Positions 18,338 to 28,575 are shown, counted from the first letter of the stretch. The stretch: DNA of 64,000 nucleotides from Pseudomonadota bacterium (GCA_021846965.1 JAJZWA010000008.1:1-64000), one strand, 5' to 3'. Translations and numbers: made by a program. Notes: generated by a model from the sequence alone, not told the origin.

Positions 18338-19330
18338 TCACTTCGAGATCTCGATCGTGTGCTCGGCCTGACGCAGCCAGCCAGCCATGAAGGCATCGGC
18401 GTTCTGCATGGGCACATAGCTGTTCGGATCGGCGTATTGCTGGTTCAGGTAGGCCTTGAACTCGGGGGTCTGGGCGACCTTGGCCAGTGCGTCCGCCAGC
18501 TTTTTCACGCGATCCGGCGGCGTGCCGGCCTTGACCACGATGGCCCGGAACTGCGGCAGGGTCACGTCCAGCCCGAGCTGACCCGAGACCGGCACCTTCT
18601 CGAAGGCGGGAATCGGCACCGGCTTGGGATAGAAGAACAGCACGGGACGGAACTTGCCCGAATCGAAGTAGCTGCGCACGTCGCCGGTCTGCTCGTACAC
18701 GATGTCGGCGTTGCCGCCGAGGATCGAGCTGTAGCGCTGGCCGGGCTTCGCGAAGGGCACCGACTCCAGCTTGATGCCCAGCTTGTGCGCCAGGTAGCGG
18801 GTGGTGATGTCGTCGGCGCTGCCGAACCCGGTCACCGCGACGGTGAGGGTCTTCTTCTTGGCGGCGTTCTCCACGTCCTGCCAGGTCTTGAACGGGCCCT
18901 TGGCGTTGACCCAGTAACCCGAGGGCTGCTGGATCATGATGGCCAGCGGAATGATCTGGTTGAGCTTGAAGGGAGGATTCTTGCCCGATAGCAGCGCGAA
19001 GGTATCGCCGATCAGCACGGCGACGTTGTAACCGTCGGCGGGGGCGGTCAGCAGCTTGGTCATGCCCACCACGCCGTCGGCGCCGGGCACGTTGATCACG
19101 GGCAGCGAGACGCCGAGCTGCTTCTCCATGATCTTCGAGGAGGTGCGTGCCAGCAGGTCGGCCCCCCCGCCGGCGCCCCAGGGCACGATGAAGTTGATCG
19201 GATGGTCCGGATAGGCGGCGTGCGCCAGCGGCAGCGCTGCCGCCAGGCCCAGGGCGAAGGCCGCCTTGCGCAGGCGTCCCGTCCACGACGCTCGCGGCGT
19301 CCGACTGGCTTGGCTCGATGGTTGAATCAT
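18338..19330 (-). CDS. Tripartite tricarboxylate transporter substrate-binding protein (Bug/TctC family)
   Basis: AYPDHPINFIVPWGAGGGADLLAR motif, signal peptide, C-terminal Bug-family helices. Confidence 0.9.
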   Translation of the reverse strand: MIQPSSQASRTPRASWTGRLRKAAFALGLAAALPLAHAAYPDHPINFIVPWGAGGGADLLARTSSKIMEKQLGVSLPVINVPGADGVVGMTKLLTAPADGYNVAVLIGDTFALLSGKNPPFKLNQIIPLAIMIQQPSGYWVNAKGPFKTWQDVENAAKKKTLTVAVTGFGSADDITTRYLAHKLGIKLESVPFAKPGQRYSSILGGNADIVYEQTGDVRSYFDSGKFRPVLFFYPKPVPIPAFEKVPVSGQLGLDVTLPQFRAIVVKAGTPPDRVKKLADALAKVAQTPEFKAYLNQQYADPNSYVPMQNADAFMAGWLRQAEHTIEISK

Positions 19331-19423
19331 GGTCTGTCTCCTGTTGGCTTTTGTATCAGGGTACTTCCAGATGTGTCGTCAGGTGATACCCCCGACGACG
19401 ACCGGCGCCAGCACGGCTTCGGA

Positions 19424-21025
19424 TCAAGCCGGGTGCAGGCGCAGCGAGCGGCGCACTGCTTCCGCCGGAAGTTCGGTGAGCTTGAGACGCTGGATCTTTC
19501 CCGACGGCCCGCGCGGGAGGTCATCGACGATATGGCAGGTCCTCGGCATTTTGTACCGCCCCAGATGCTGCAAACAGTGCTCGCGCAGTTCCTGCTCCTG
19601 CAATTGCGCCCCGGGCCGCAGCACGAGGTAGGCCTCGATGTTCTGGCCGTAGTTGCTGTCCTTCACGCCCACCGCAGCGGCTTCCAGCACCGAGGCGTGC
19701 TTGAGCAGGGCCTCGTCGATTTCGCGCGGGGCGATGTTCTCGCCGCCCTTGATGATCAATTCCTTCGCCCGCCCCGTGATGAAGTAATAACCCTCGGGGT
19801 CGCGATAGCCGAGGTCGCCGGTACGGAACCAGCCGTCGGCGGTGAAGGCCTTGGCGGTCTCCTCGGGATTCTTCAGGTAGCCGCGCATCACATTGCCGCC
19901 GCGCAGCTGGATCTCACCCACCTCGCCGTCCCCCAGCACGGCGCCATCGGCGCCGACCACGCGCGCCTCGGTGCCCGAGGGCCGGCCGATGCTGCCGATC
20001 TTGCGCAGCTCGCGTTGCACGGGGTTGCTGAACGAGGGGGCCGCGGTTTCGGTCAGGCCCATGGTCTCGATGATGTCCACGCCGAAGCGCGCCTCGAAGG
20101 CACGGTGGTGCTCGGGTGGCAGCGCCGCCGACGCGGAGCGACAGAAGCGGATGCCCGCGAGCTCGCGCGGCCCGAGCTCGGCTGGCGCGGACTGGATCAG
20201 GTAGGCGATGATGGTCGGCACCGCGTTCACCCAGGTGCAGCGCGCTCCCAGCGCGTCGCGCCAGAAGGTGGTCGCGGAGAAGCGCGGCGGCATGGCCAGC
20301 GAGCCGCCATGGGTCAGCGGTGTGACCAGATTCACCACGAGGGCATTGATGTGGTACAGGGGCAGCGGCGCCAGGCCTCGGTCGGCGGGACCCAGGCGGT
20401 GTTCGCGGCTGATGTTCACGCCATTGGCGCACAGGTTGCCATGGCTGAGCAGCACGCCCTTGGGGGTGCCGGTGGTGCCGGAGGTGTACATGAGCAGGGC
20501 CGCGTCGTCGAGCGCCGGCGCACGCGCCGGCTGGCGCGCCACGCCCCGCGTGCGCTCGAGCCAGTCGGCGCCGTCGATCACCTCGATGTATGGCGGACGC
20601 GGCATGCGCGCGGCCAGGCCGCGCAGAAGCTGCTCGTGCTCGGGCACGGTCACGACCAGGCGTGTCTCGCTGTGTTCCAGGATATAGGCCAGCTGGGTGG
20701 GCTGGGACAGCAGATTGATGGGATTGACCACCATTCCCTGGTACATCGTGGCCAGGATCAGCATCGCCGCTTCCAGCCCATTGGGCAGGAACAGCGAAAC
20801 CACGTCGCCCTGCCCCAGGCCGTGCGACGCGAAAAACGAGCCCAGCTCCGCGCACACGCGCTGCAACTCGGCGAAGTCGAGTTCGCGTCCGCTGTCCGTG
20901 GCCACGAAGTAGGTCGCCCCGGGATCGCGCAGGGCGTTCAGGTCCACCAGGGCCTGGATGCTGCAAGGCTCGCCGCCCTCGGCGGGCAGCAGCACGGGTG
21001 CGAAGGGACTCTCGGGACGGTTCAT
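19424..21025 (-). CDS. sauT: AMP-dependent acyl-CoA ligase, candidate sulfoacetate-CoA ligase
   Basis: AMP-binding motif LLMYTSGTTGTPKGVLLSH, DGWFRTGDLGYRDPEGYYFITGRAKELIIKGGENIAP; specificity inferred from adjacent sauS-like and xsc genes. Confidence 0.65.
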   Translation of the reverse strand: MNRPESPFAPVLLPAEGGEPCSIQALVDLNALRDPGATYFVATDSGRELDFAELQRVCAELGSFFASHGLGQGDVVSLFLPNGLEAAMLILATMYQGMVVNPINLLSQPTQLAYILEHSETRLVVTVPEHEQLLRGLAARMPRPPYIEVIDGADWLERTRGVARQPARAPALDDAALLMYTSGTTGTPKGVLLSHGNLCANGVNISREHRLGPADRGLAPLPLYHINALVVNLVTPLTHGGSLAMPPRFSATTFWRDALGARCTWVNAVPTIIAYLIQSAPAELGPRELAGIRFCRSASAALPPEHHRAFEARFGVDIIETMGLTETAAPSFSNPVQRELRKIGSIGRPSGTEARVVGADGAVLGDGEVGEIQLRGGNVMRGYLKNPEETAKAFTADGWFRTGDLGYRDPEGYYFITGRAKELIIKGGENIAPREIDEALLKHASVLEAAAVGVKDSNYGQNIEAYLVLRPGAQLQEQELREHCLQHLGRYKMPRTCHIVDDLPRGPSGKIQRLKLTELPAEAVRRSLRLHPA

Positions 21026-21194
21026 GGAAAGTGGGGTCTCGGACACATCGCGTGATCGCCCGCGAGGGGCGTGTCGGCAATTTAGGGAAAAAATGCCCAC
21101 GAACAGTCCCGTTTTCCACATATTCGAAATATCGCCCTCGGCTTGATGTTATTTTTCATTTTTCGGGACGATTGCAGTCCGTTTTCCGCTTGTA

Positions 21195-21210
21195 GAACTG
21201 GATACAGTTC
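21195..21210. promoter_or_regulatory. Operator-like dyad in the sauT/sauR intergenic region
   Basis: Perfect inverted repeat GAACTG-GATA-CAGTTC. Confidence 0.45.
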
Positions 21211-21290
21211 AGTCCGTGGGCCCCGCGCCTGCCTTGCGCTTTCGTTTTCCGCCGCCCGAACCACCGCCAGCCGTGTCCAGCCGAACAGCC

Positions 21291-22103
21291 ATGACCTCGA
21301 ACCAGTCCAACGCCGCGGCGGTGCGCGCCTTTCGCGTGCTCGAGCTGCTCAGCACCGCCGAATCCATGGGCCTGATGCAGATCTCCGAAGGCCTGCAGCT
21401 GCCCAAGCAGACCGTGCATCGCATCCTCAAGACCCTGAGTGCGGCCCAGCTCGTGGTGCGCAATCTGGACGGCCAGGGCTACGAATGCGGACCGCGGGTG
21501 CGCCAGATGAGCGTCTCGGCACTGATGCACACGGGCCCCGCGACGGCACGCCGCGCGGTGCTGCGCAAGCTCGGCGAGAGCCTGGGCGAGACGGTGAATC
21601 TGACGGCGCTGGACGGCGACCTCATCGTCTACCTGGACCGCGTCGAGACGGACTCCCCGCTGCGCATGCACCTGCAGCCCGGCTCGCACGTCCCCCTGCA
21701 CTGCACATCCAGCGGCAAGTTGCTGCTCAGCCTGCAGCCCGCCGCCATGCGCAACCGCATCGTCGACTCGCTGCCCCTGCGCAAGATGACCGAGCACACG
21801 ATCACCGATCCGGCGCGCCTGCGCCAGGAACTCAGCGATACGCGCCGACGGCGCATCGGCATGAACGACCAGGAGTTCATCCAGGGCATGGTGTCCATCG
21901 CCGTGCCGGTCATGCGCGACGCCTACAGGGCATGGGGCGCGGTCGCCGTGCAGGCGCCGCTGGCCCGTTACGACATCGAGGCGCTGCTGCGTCATGTGCC
22001 GGCCATGCGCGAGGCGGCGGACGCCATTGCCGCGATGGTGCCGCCCTCGTCGCGCAAGTCGCGTTCCTCCGCGCAGGAGGAACTGGCCGACGCAAGCGCC
22101 TGA
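21291..22103 (+). CDS. sauR: IclR family regulator (SauR-like)
   Basis: IclR wHTH LQISEGLQLPKQTVHRILKTLSAAQLV plus effector domain; upstream of the sauS-like gene. Confidence 0.7.
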   Translation: MTSNQSNAAAVRAFRVLELLSTAESMGLMQISEGLQLPKQTVHRILKTLSAAQLVVRNLDGQGYECGPRVRQMSVSALMHTGPATARRAVLRKLGESLGETVNLTALDGDLIVYLDRVETDSPLRMHLQPGSHVPLHCTSSGKLLLSLQPAAMRNRIVDSLPLRKMTEHTITDPARLRQELSDTRRRRIGMNDQEFIQGMVSIAVPVMRDAYRAWGAVAVQAPLARYDIEALLRHVPAMREAADAIAAMVPPSSRKSRSSAQEELADASA

Positions 22104-22172
22104 AGGCGTGCACGGCCCCCTTTGACCGCGGCGCCCGCGCGCCCCCTTCACCCCAGCATCGAGGACTGCAGC

Positions 22173-23606
22173 ATGGACAGGACGATTTCCCCACCCCCCG
22201 GGCTCGACGACGTGCGTCGCCAGGTGGCCGACTGTGTAGCACGCGCGCGCGCCGCGCAACGCGTGTACGAAGACTTCAGCCAGGAACAGGTCGACGAGGT
22301 GGTGCTGGCCGCCGGCTGGGCCATCATGGAACCATCGCGCAACCGGGCGCTGGCCGAGCTCGCAGTGGCCGACACCGGCCTGGGCAATGTCGAGGACAAG
22401 GTGATCAAGAATCACCGCAAGACCCTGGGGCTGCTGCGCGACCTGCGCGGCAGGAAATCCGTGGGAGTGATCTCCGAGGACAAGGCCAAGGGGGTGATCG
22501 AGATCGCCCGCCCGGTGGGCGTGGTCGGCGCCGTGACACCGTCGACCAACCCCGGTGCCACCCCGGCCAACAAGATCATCAATGCCCTCAAGGGGCGCAA
22601 CGCCGTGATCCTGGCCCCCTCGCCCAAGGGCTACGGCACCAGCACCCTGCTGCTGCGCTACATCGCCGAGGAACTCGACCGCGTGGGAGCGCCGCGCGAC
22701 CTGGTGCAACAACTGCCGGCGCCCGTGAACAAGGCGGCCACGCAGGAATTGATGCGCCAGGTGGACCTGGTGGTGGTGACCGGCTCGCAGAACAACGTGC
22801 GCGCCGCCTACGAGAGCGGAACCCCGGCCATCGGCGTGGGCGCAGGCAACGTGGCCGTGATCGTCGACGAAACCGCCGAACTGGAGCAGGCTGCGGACAG
22901 GATCCGGCGCTCCAAGACCTTCGACAACGCCACCAGCTGCTCCTCCGAGAACAGCGTGGTGATCGTCGAAGCGGTGTACGAACGCATGCTCGAAGCCCTG
23001 CGCGCGCAGGGCGGCGTGCTGCTGGACGCGGCCCAGAAGCAGCGCCTGCAGGACACCATGTGGCCGAACGGCAAGCTGTCGCCGGCGGTCACCGCCAAGT
23101 CCGCACCGGTGATCGCCGCACTGGCCGGGCTGCAGGGCGAGGCCTTCGAGCGTGCGCGCTTCCTGATGGTCGAGGAAACGGGCACCGGCGAGCAATATCC
23201 CTTCTCGGGCGAGAAGCTTTCCCCGGTGCTGACGGTGTATCGGGCCCGCGACTTCGAGCATGCCCAGGACATCGTGCGCGCCATCTACGCCTACGAGGGA
23301 GCGGGCCACTCCATCGGGCTGCACTCGCAGCGCCCCGAGCGCGCGCTGCGCATGGGTCTGTCCATGCCGGCCTGCCGCATCATCGTCAACCAGGCCCATT
23401 GCTTCGCCACCGGCGGCAGCTTCGACAACGGGCTGCCCTTCTCGCTGTCCATGGGTTGCGGTACCTGGGGACGCAACAGCATTTCCGATAATCTGAACTA
23501 CAGGCACTATCTGAACATCACGCGCATCGCCACGCCCTGCGCGCCGGACGAGCCGAGCATGGACGACATGTTCGGCGAGTACCGCAGGCGACATGGCCTG
23601 CGCTGA
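22173..23606 (+). CDS. sauS: Acylating aldehyde dehydrogenase, candidate sulfoacetaldehyde dehydrogenase
   Basis: ALDH features PVGVVGAVTPSTNPGATPANKIINALKGRNAVILAPSPKG and FDNATSCSSENSVV (catalytic Cys); CoA-acylating class; neighbours a ligase and xsc. Confidence 0.72.
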   Translation: MDRTISPPPGLDDVRRQVADCVARARAAQRVYEDFSQEQVDEVVLAAGWAIMEPSRNRALAELAVADTGLGNVEDKVIKNHRKTLGLLRDLRGRKSVGVISEDKAKGVIEIARPVGVVGAVTPSTNPGATPANKIINALKGRNAVILAPSPKGYGTSTLLLRYIAEELDRVGAPRDLVQQLPAPVNKAATQELMRQVDLVVVTGSQNNVRAAYESGTPAIGVGAGNVAVIVDETAELEQAADRIRRSKTFDNATSCSSENSVVIVEAVYERMLEALRAQGGVLLDAAQKQRLQDTMWPNGKLSPAVTAKSAPVIAALAGLQGEAFERARFLMVEETGTGEQYPFSGEKLSPVLTVYRARDFEHAQDIVRAIYAYEGAGHSIGLHSQRPERALRMGLSMPACRIIVNQAHCFATGGSFDNGLPFSLSMGCGTWGRNSISDNLNYRHYLNITRIATPCAPDEPSMDDMFGEYRRRHGLR

Positions 23607-23660
23607 GCCCGCGCCCGCCGCGCGCCCGCGCGACGCGGCGGGACCCCGCAGTTCCTGCCG

Positions 23661-25166
23661 ATGAACCATCGCACCCATACCCTGCTCTGGAAACAATTGC
23701 TGCAGCGAAGCGCGCGCAGCAACCTGAGCCTGCAGGGACAGATTCGCGAAATGCTGGTCTCGGCGATCCTGGACGGCCTGATCGAGCCCGGGACGCCGGT
23801 GCCCTCCGGGCGCGAGCTGGCCGAGCAACTGGGGGTGGCGCGCAACACCGTGGTGCTGGCCTACAAGCAGCTGGCCGACGAGGGCTACCTGCTGTCGCGC
23901 CAGCGCAGCGGCCATTTCGTGAATGCGCAGTTCGTGGCCGGACTGCGCGCGCGCGACCCCGATGCCGCGGGGGGCGGCGTGCCCCGGGCACCCATCGACT
24001 GGGAAGGCCGCATGCGCCTGCAGCCGACGCGCCAGCGCAGCATCCACAAGCCGGCCGACTGGCAGAAATTCCCCTACCCCTTCCTGTACGGACAGTTCGA
24101 CGCGTCCTTGTTCCCCACCGCCCATTGGCGGGAATGCTGCCTCAAGGCGCTGTCCGTGCTGGACATCCGCGACTGGGCGCCGGACCACATCAACCGCGAC
24201 GACGAAACCCTGGTGCAGCAGATCCGCACGCGCGTGCTTCCGCGACGCGGGGTGTGGGCGCAGGCCGAGGAGGTCGTGGTCACCGTGGGGGCACAGCATG
24301 CGCTGTACATGGTGGCCGATCTGCTGCTGGGCGAGCACAGCACCCTGGCGCTGGAGAACCCCGGCTATCCCGACGCGCGCAACATCTTCGCCGCGCGCAC
24401 CTCGCATCTGCTGCCCATCGACGTCGACGCCGACGGCCTGCCGGTGGACCAGCGCCTGGCACAGGCCGACTACCTCTACGTCACGCCCAGCCACCAATGC
24501 CCCACGGGAGTGACCATGCCGCTGGAGCGCCGGCGCCAGCTGCTGCAATGGGCCGACCACAACGATCTGATCATCATCGAGGATGACTTCGAGAGCGAGA
24601 ACCGCTACGGCGACGAACCCATTCCCGCGCTCAAGAGCCTGGACCACAGCCATCGCGTGATCTATATCGGCAGCCTGTCGAAGAGCTGGGCGCCGGGGCT
24701 GCGGCTGGGCTACATCGTCGCCCCCGCCCCCCTGGCCCGCGAGTTGCGCGCGCTGCGCCGCCTGATGCTGCGCCACCCCTCGGCCTTCGTGCAGCGCGCC
24801 TTCGCGCTGTTCCTGTCCCTGGGGCACCACGACGCTCAGCTGCGGCGTATCGCCATGACCCAGCAGCAGCGCAGCCAGGCGGTTCTCGAATCCCTGTCCC
24901 GGCATGCGCCGCAGTGCGTGGTCACTCCGGTCATCGGCGGGGGCTCGTGCTGGCTGCGCCTGCCCGAGGGAATCGACACCGGCGAGCTGTCCCGCCGCGC
25001 CGCCGCCGCCGGGGTCCTGATCGAGACCGGCGACGTGTTCTTTTTCGAGCAGCCGGCGCCGGGCCCCTTCATGCGCCTGGGCTGGCAATCCATCCCCGAC
25101 AAGGCCATCGAGCCCGGCATCGCCCTGCTCGGCGCGCTGATCCGCGAACTGCAGACCCTCGCCTGA
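23661..25166 (+). CDS. tauR: MocR/TauR-type GntR-aminotransferase regulator
   Basis: N-terminal GntR wHTH (LIEPGTPVPSGRELAEQLGVARNTVVLAYKQLADEGYL) fused to PLP fold-type I domain with YIGSLSKSWAPGLRLGYIVAP; adjacent to taurine-type genes. Confidence 0.75.
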   Translation: MNHRTHTLLWKQLLQRSARSNLSLQGQIREMLVSAILDGLIEPGTPVPSGRELAEQLGVARNTVVLAYKQLADEGYLLSRQRSGHFVNAQFVAGLRARDPDAAGGGVPRAPIDWEGRMRLQPTRQRSIHKPADWQKFPYPFLYGQFDASLFPTAHWRECCLKALSVLDIRDWAPDHINRDDETLVQQIRTRVLPRRGVWAQAEEVVVTVGAQHALYMVADLLLGEHSTLALENPGYPDARNIFAARTSHLLPIDVDADGLPVDQRLAQADYLYVTPSHQCPTGVTMPLERRRQLLQWADHNDLIIIEDDFESENRYGDEPIPALKSLDHSHRVIYIGSLSKSWAPGLRLGYIVAPAPLARELRALRRLMLRHPSAFVQRAFALFLSLGHHDAQLRRIAMTQQQRSQAVLESLSRHAPQCVVTPVIGGGSCWLRLPEGIDTGELSRRAAAAGVLIETGDVFFFEQPAPGPFMRLGWQSIPDKAIEPGIALLGALIRELQTLA

Positions 25167-25195
25167 GCGGCGGGCGGGCGGCCGCCGCCCCTCGG

Positions 25196-25933
25196 TCAAT
25201 GGGCCAGGATGCCCATGGCCTGCTTCTTCAGCTCCAGGAACCGGGGCTCGAAAGTGGTCTCGGGCCTTCGCGGGCGTTCGAGCTCGATGGGCAGATCCAG
25301 CGCCACCCGGCCCGGCCGTGCGGACAGCACCACCAGGCGCGTGCCCAGGAAGATCGCCTCGTCGATGTCGTGGGTGATGAACACGATGGTGCACTGCAGC
25401 TTCTCCCACAGCGAGGTGAGGAAGGACTGCATGGAGGCGCGGGTCTGCGCGTCCAGCGCGCCGAAGGGTTCGTCCATCAGCAGGACCTTGGGCTTCATCA
25501 CCAGCGCGCGGGCGATCGCCACGCGTTGCTGCATGCCTCCCGACAGTTCGTACGGCTTGTGGCGCGCGAAGCCCTCCAGCCCGATGATGCGCAGGATCTC
25601 CGAGCTTTCGCGCCGGCGCTGCGCGCGCGCCATGCCCTGCAGCTCGAGCCCGAACTCGATGTTGTCCTGCACGTTCAGCCAGGGGTACAGACCCGCCTGC
25701 TGAAACACCACCACGCGGTCCGCCCCCGGCCGGCTCTTGACTTCGCCGTCGATGTAGATGGCCCCGCGCGATGGCGTGGTGAGCCCGGCCAGCAGGTGCA
25801 ACAGCGTGGTCTTGCCGCAGCCCGAAGATCCAAGCACGGTGACGAATTCTCCACCCTGGAACTGCAGGTTGATGTTCTCCAGCGCGGTCGTCGCGCCGAA
25901 GGTCTTGTACAGGGAATCGATGACGATGTTCAC
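25196..25933 (-). CDS. Nitrate/sulfonate/taurine-type ABC transporter ATP-binding protein
   Basis: Walker A GSSGCGKTT, LSGGMQQR, VLLMDEPFGALDAQTR; TauB/SsuB-like; GTG start. Confidence 0.88.
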   Translation of the reverse strand: MNIVIDSLYKTFGATTALENINLQFQGGEFVTVLGSSGCGKTTLLHLLAGLTTPSRGAIYIDGEVKSRPGADRVVVFQQAGLYPWLNVQDNIEFGLELQGMARAQRRRESSEILRIIGLEGFARHKPYELSGGMQQRVAIARALVMKPKVLLMDEPFGALDAQTRASMQSFLTSLWEKLQCTIVFITHDIDEAIFLGTRLVVLSARPGRVALDLPIELERPRRPETTFEPRFLELKKQAMGILAH

Positions 25934-25985
25934 GTGCCTGTCCTCGGCGGGGCGGCTCGCGCCGCCCCGCGCCTGAAGCGCTGGT

Positions 25986-26996
25986 TCAATGCCCGGAATA
26001 CTGCGGGGCGACGTTGTCGGCGAAGCTCGCCGGCACCTGCTGGATGCGCCCGATCTGCTGCAGCACCTTGGCCGTGTTCACCAGGGTCATGTAGGTGGCC
26101 GAGGTCTGCACCCCCGCTCCCTGCCCCATGCCCTTGGGAGAACTCTGGTCCGCCCCCGAGAACAGCTCGTAGCCGGCCAGCTCCTTGCGCGCGACGGGCA
26201 CCGTCACCCCGGTCTCGCGGGCCATGTCGGCAATGGCCTTCTCGGGGTCCTTGCGGGTCATCTGGTAACCCTGGTCCATGGCCGCGACGAAGCCGCGCGC
26301 CAGCGCCGGATGCGCAGCCGCCCACTTCGAGTCGGCGATGCACACGTTGTAGCTCGACGCCGTGCGCGGCAGGTCGCCGTCGGTCTTGAGCACCTGGCCT
26401 CCAGCGGCCTGCAGCGCGCTGAACACGGGGTCCCACACGATGGCCGCGTCGATCGCACCCGTGACCCAGGACGTGCGCATCTGCGGCGGGGCCATGTTGA
26501 TCTGGGTGACCGAGTCATAGGGAACGTGGGCCTCCTGCAGGAAGGTGGCCAGTTCGAAGGAGGACTGCGAGCCGGCGACGATGGCGATCTTCTTGCCCTT
26601 CAGGCCGGCCACCGTGGTGATGTGGCTGCCGGGCTTGACCACGATGCCGGCGGCCGTGGTGTAGCGCTCCTGGTTGTACACGATGGTCATCGGCAGGCCT
26701 TGCGCGATCGCGGTGACCAGCGGCGGAATGCCCAGGCCGCACATGAAGGTCAGGCTGTTGGAGGCCAGCGCGCTCATCGCAGCCGGCCCGGAGCTGAACA
26801 ACTTGTACTGCACCTTGGCGTGCATGTTCTTCTCGAACAGGTGCTGGGCCATCGACACCATGTAGGGGTCGGCGCCGTTGTTCTCGTAGCCGATGATCAC
26901 CTCGGGCTGGTCGGCGGCGCGGGCCGCCACGGGAACCAGGCCTGCCGTCAGGGTGCAGGCGGCGAGCGCGCCGCGCATCCAGGATCGCTTGTTCAT
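25986..26996 (-). CDS. Taurine/sulfonate-type ABC transporter substrate-binding protein
   Basis: Signal peptide; PEVIIGYENNGADPYMVSMAQHLFEKNMHAKVQYKLFSSGPAAMSALASNSLTFMCGLGIPPLVTAIAQGLP pattern of TauA-like SBPs. Confidence 0.85.
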   Translation of the reverse strand: MNKRSWMRGALAACTLTAGLVPVAARAADQPEVIIGYENNGADPYMVSMAQHLFEKNMHAKVQYKLFSSGPAAMSALASNSLTFMCGLGIPPLVTAIAQGLPMTIVYNQERYTTAAGIVVKPGSHITTVAGLKGKKIAIVAGSQSSFELATFLQEAHVPYDSVTQINMAPPQMRTSWVTGAIDAAIVWDPVFSALQAAGGQVLKTDGDLPRTASSYNVCIADSKWAAAHPALARGFVAAMDQGYQMTRKDPEKAIADMARETGVTVPVARKELAGYELFSGADQSSPKGMGQGAGVQTSATYMTLVNTAKVLQQIGRIQQVPASFADNVAPQYSGH

Positions 26997-27071
26997 GTGC
27001 TCTCTCCTGCGTTGGGGGGGATGGACTCGAAGCCCTGCGGGCCTTGGAGGAATGGGGGGATCGTGAGGACT

Positions 27072-27923
27072 TCAGTTGTGGCCACGCCAGGGCACGACCA
27101 GGCTCTCGATCTTGCGGATCACCAGTTCCATGGCGTAGCCGATGATCCCGATGATCACGATGCCGACAATGACAATGCTCACCTGCAGGGCCTGTCCGGC
27201 GAACTGCACCAGCCAGCCCAGCCCGCTGCTGGCGGCGATCAGCTCGGCCGCGACCAGGCAGGTCCAGGCCACGCCGATGCCCACGCGCATGGCGGTGAAG
27301 ATCTCCGGCAGCGCGGACGGCAGGATCACCTTGCGGAAGATCTGCGCATTGCTCGCGCCCAGGGTGCGCGCCACCGAAACCCGCAACGGCGGCGTGCTCT
27401 TCACCCCCGAGATGGTGCCGATGATGATCACCGGAATCGTGCCCACCAGGATCAGGATGGCCTTGGGAAGCTCACCGATTCCGAACCACACGACCAGCAG
27501 GGGGATATAGGCCAGCGGCGGCACCGGACGCACGAACTGCAGCAGCGGATCGACGATGTCGAACACCACCTTGTTGCGCGACATCAGCAGGCCCACCGGA
27601 ACCCCGATGACGATGGCTCCGACAAAGCCCACCAGGATGCGAAAACAGCTGATGGCGATGTCGGCACTCAGGGACTGCCCGCCATAACCCTGGCGCACGA
27701 TGGCCACGAAGGCCCGCCACACCGCCACCGGCGAAGGCAGCGCGAAGGCCGGGAACACGCCCGCCACGGCCACCAGTTGCCACACCACCAGCGCGCCCAG
27801 CAGCACGAGCACGGTGATCCATTGGGGAGCCAGCCGCAGGCGCAACCTGCGCGCGGGCCGGGTGGAGGGAGGGGGCGCGGAAACGTTCATGTTCTGGCCT
27901 CGCTGTTCGGGAATCGCGCTCAT
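27072..27923 (-). CDS. Taurine/sulfonate-type ABC transporter permease
   Basis: TauC/SsuC-like EAA motif ARTLGASNAQIFRKVILPSALPEIFTAMRVGIGVAWTCLVAAELI. Confidence 0.88.
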   Translation of the reverse strand: MSAIPEQRGQNMNVSAPPPSTRPARRLRLRLAPQWITVLVLLGALVVWQLVAVAGVFPAFALPSPVAVWRAFVAIVRQGYGGQSLSADIAISCFRILVGFVGAIVIGVPVGLLMSRNKVVFDIVDPLLQFVRPVPPLAYIPLLVVWFGIGELPKAILILVGTIPVIIIGTISGVKSTPPLRVSVARTLGASNAQIFRKVILPSALPEIFTAMRVGIGVAWTCLVAAELIAASSGLGWLVQFAGQALQVSIVIVGIVIIGIIGYAMELVIRKIESLVVPWRGHN

Positions 27924-27937
27924 CGAAGGTACCTCCG

Positions 27938-28315
27938 TCAGCGAGCCGGGATACGTTCCTTGCGGAACGCGTTCTTCACCGCGATGCGGCCGTCGGCGAA
28001 GGTGAACACGTCGACCATGCGGGCCTCGATGCGCAGGCCGTCGGCGCGGGTGCCGCAAAAGGTCGACTCGGTGACGCCGCGGTCGCCGCACACGAAATGC
28101 ACCGGGTCCAGCCAGGCGGCGTCGGGAAAGGTCTTCCAGGCCAGCTCGAAACCGGCACGGACCTCCTCGCGTCCGTGGAAACTGCGTCCGAGTACCTCCG
28201 GGCCGCCCACCGCGTGGAATATGCAATGATCGCTCATGAAACTCATCAAACGCTCGATGTCATGGGCGTTCCACGCGTCTGAAAATGCCTGGAGAGTATC
28301 TACGGTTGGATTCAT
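27938..28315 (-). CDS. tauX: NTF2/SnoaL-like small protein, candidate taurine dehydrogenase small subunit
   Basis: NTF2-like FSDAWNAHDIERLMSFMSDHCIFHAVGGPEVLGRSFHGREEVRAGFELAWKTFPDA; 15 bp upstream of the permease gene and divergent from the tauY-like gene. Confidence 0.6.
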   Translation of the reverse strand: MNPTVDTLQAFSDAWNAHDIERLMSFMSDHCIFHAVGGPEVLGRSFHGREEVRAGFELAWKTFPDAAWLDPVHFVCGDRGVTESTFCGTRADGLRIEARMVDVFTFADGRIAVKNAFRKERIPAR

Positions 28316-28382
28316 GTTCGACAGCCTGACCGGTTTTCGATGTCTGCGGTTTTTTCAATATAGTGAGGGCCCGACTCGCCTG

Positions 28383-28422
28383 TGTAGATCCAGTTCGTCG
28401 CTTTTGATTGGTCCAGATTCCT
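28383..28422 (-). promoter_or_regulatory. Candidate TauR operator facing tauX
   Basis: On - strand CAGGAATCTGGACCAATCAAAAGCGACGAACTGGATCT; CTGG half-sites 23 bp apart; near-copy of the + strand site at 28576-28613. Confidence 0.6.
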
Positions 28423-28575
28423 GAAGCGGCCTCCGCTCGGCGATGCCTCCGGATTCGGCCCTGAAATCAAGGGTTTTCACTTATCTGGAAAACCCGCAGG
28501 AATTGCGGGCCCGCGCATGCCGCAGCACGATGGTGCGGCGCGCAAATCGGCACGAGATTATTCGGAAGGCCTGGC

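Noticed and set aside
21156-25409. 1417-aa reverse ORF across sauR, sauS and tauR
   Set aside because: Spurious long ORF caused by high GC; opposite strand contains three well-supported genes
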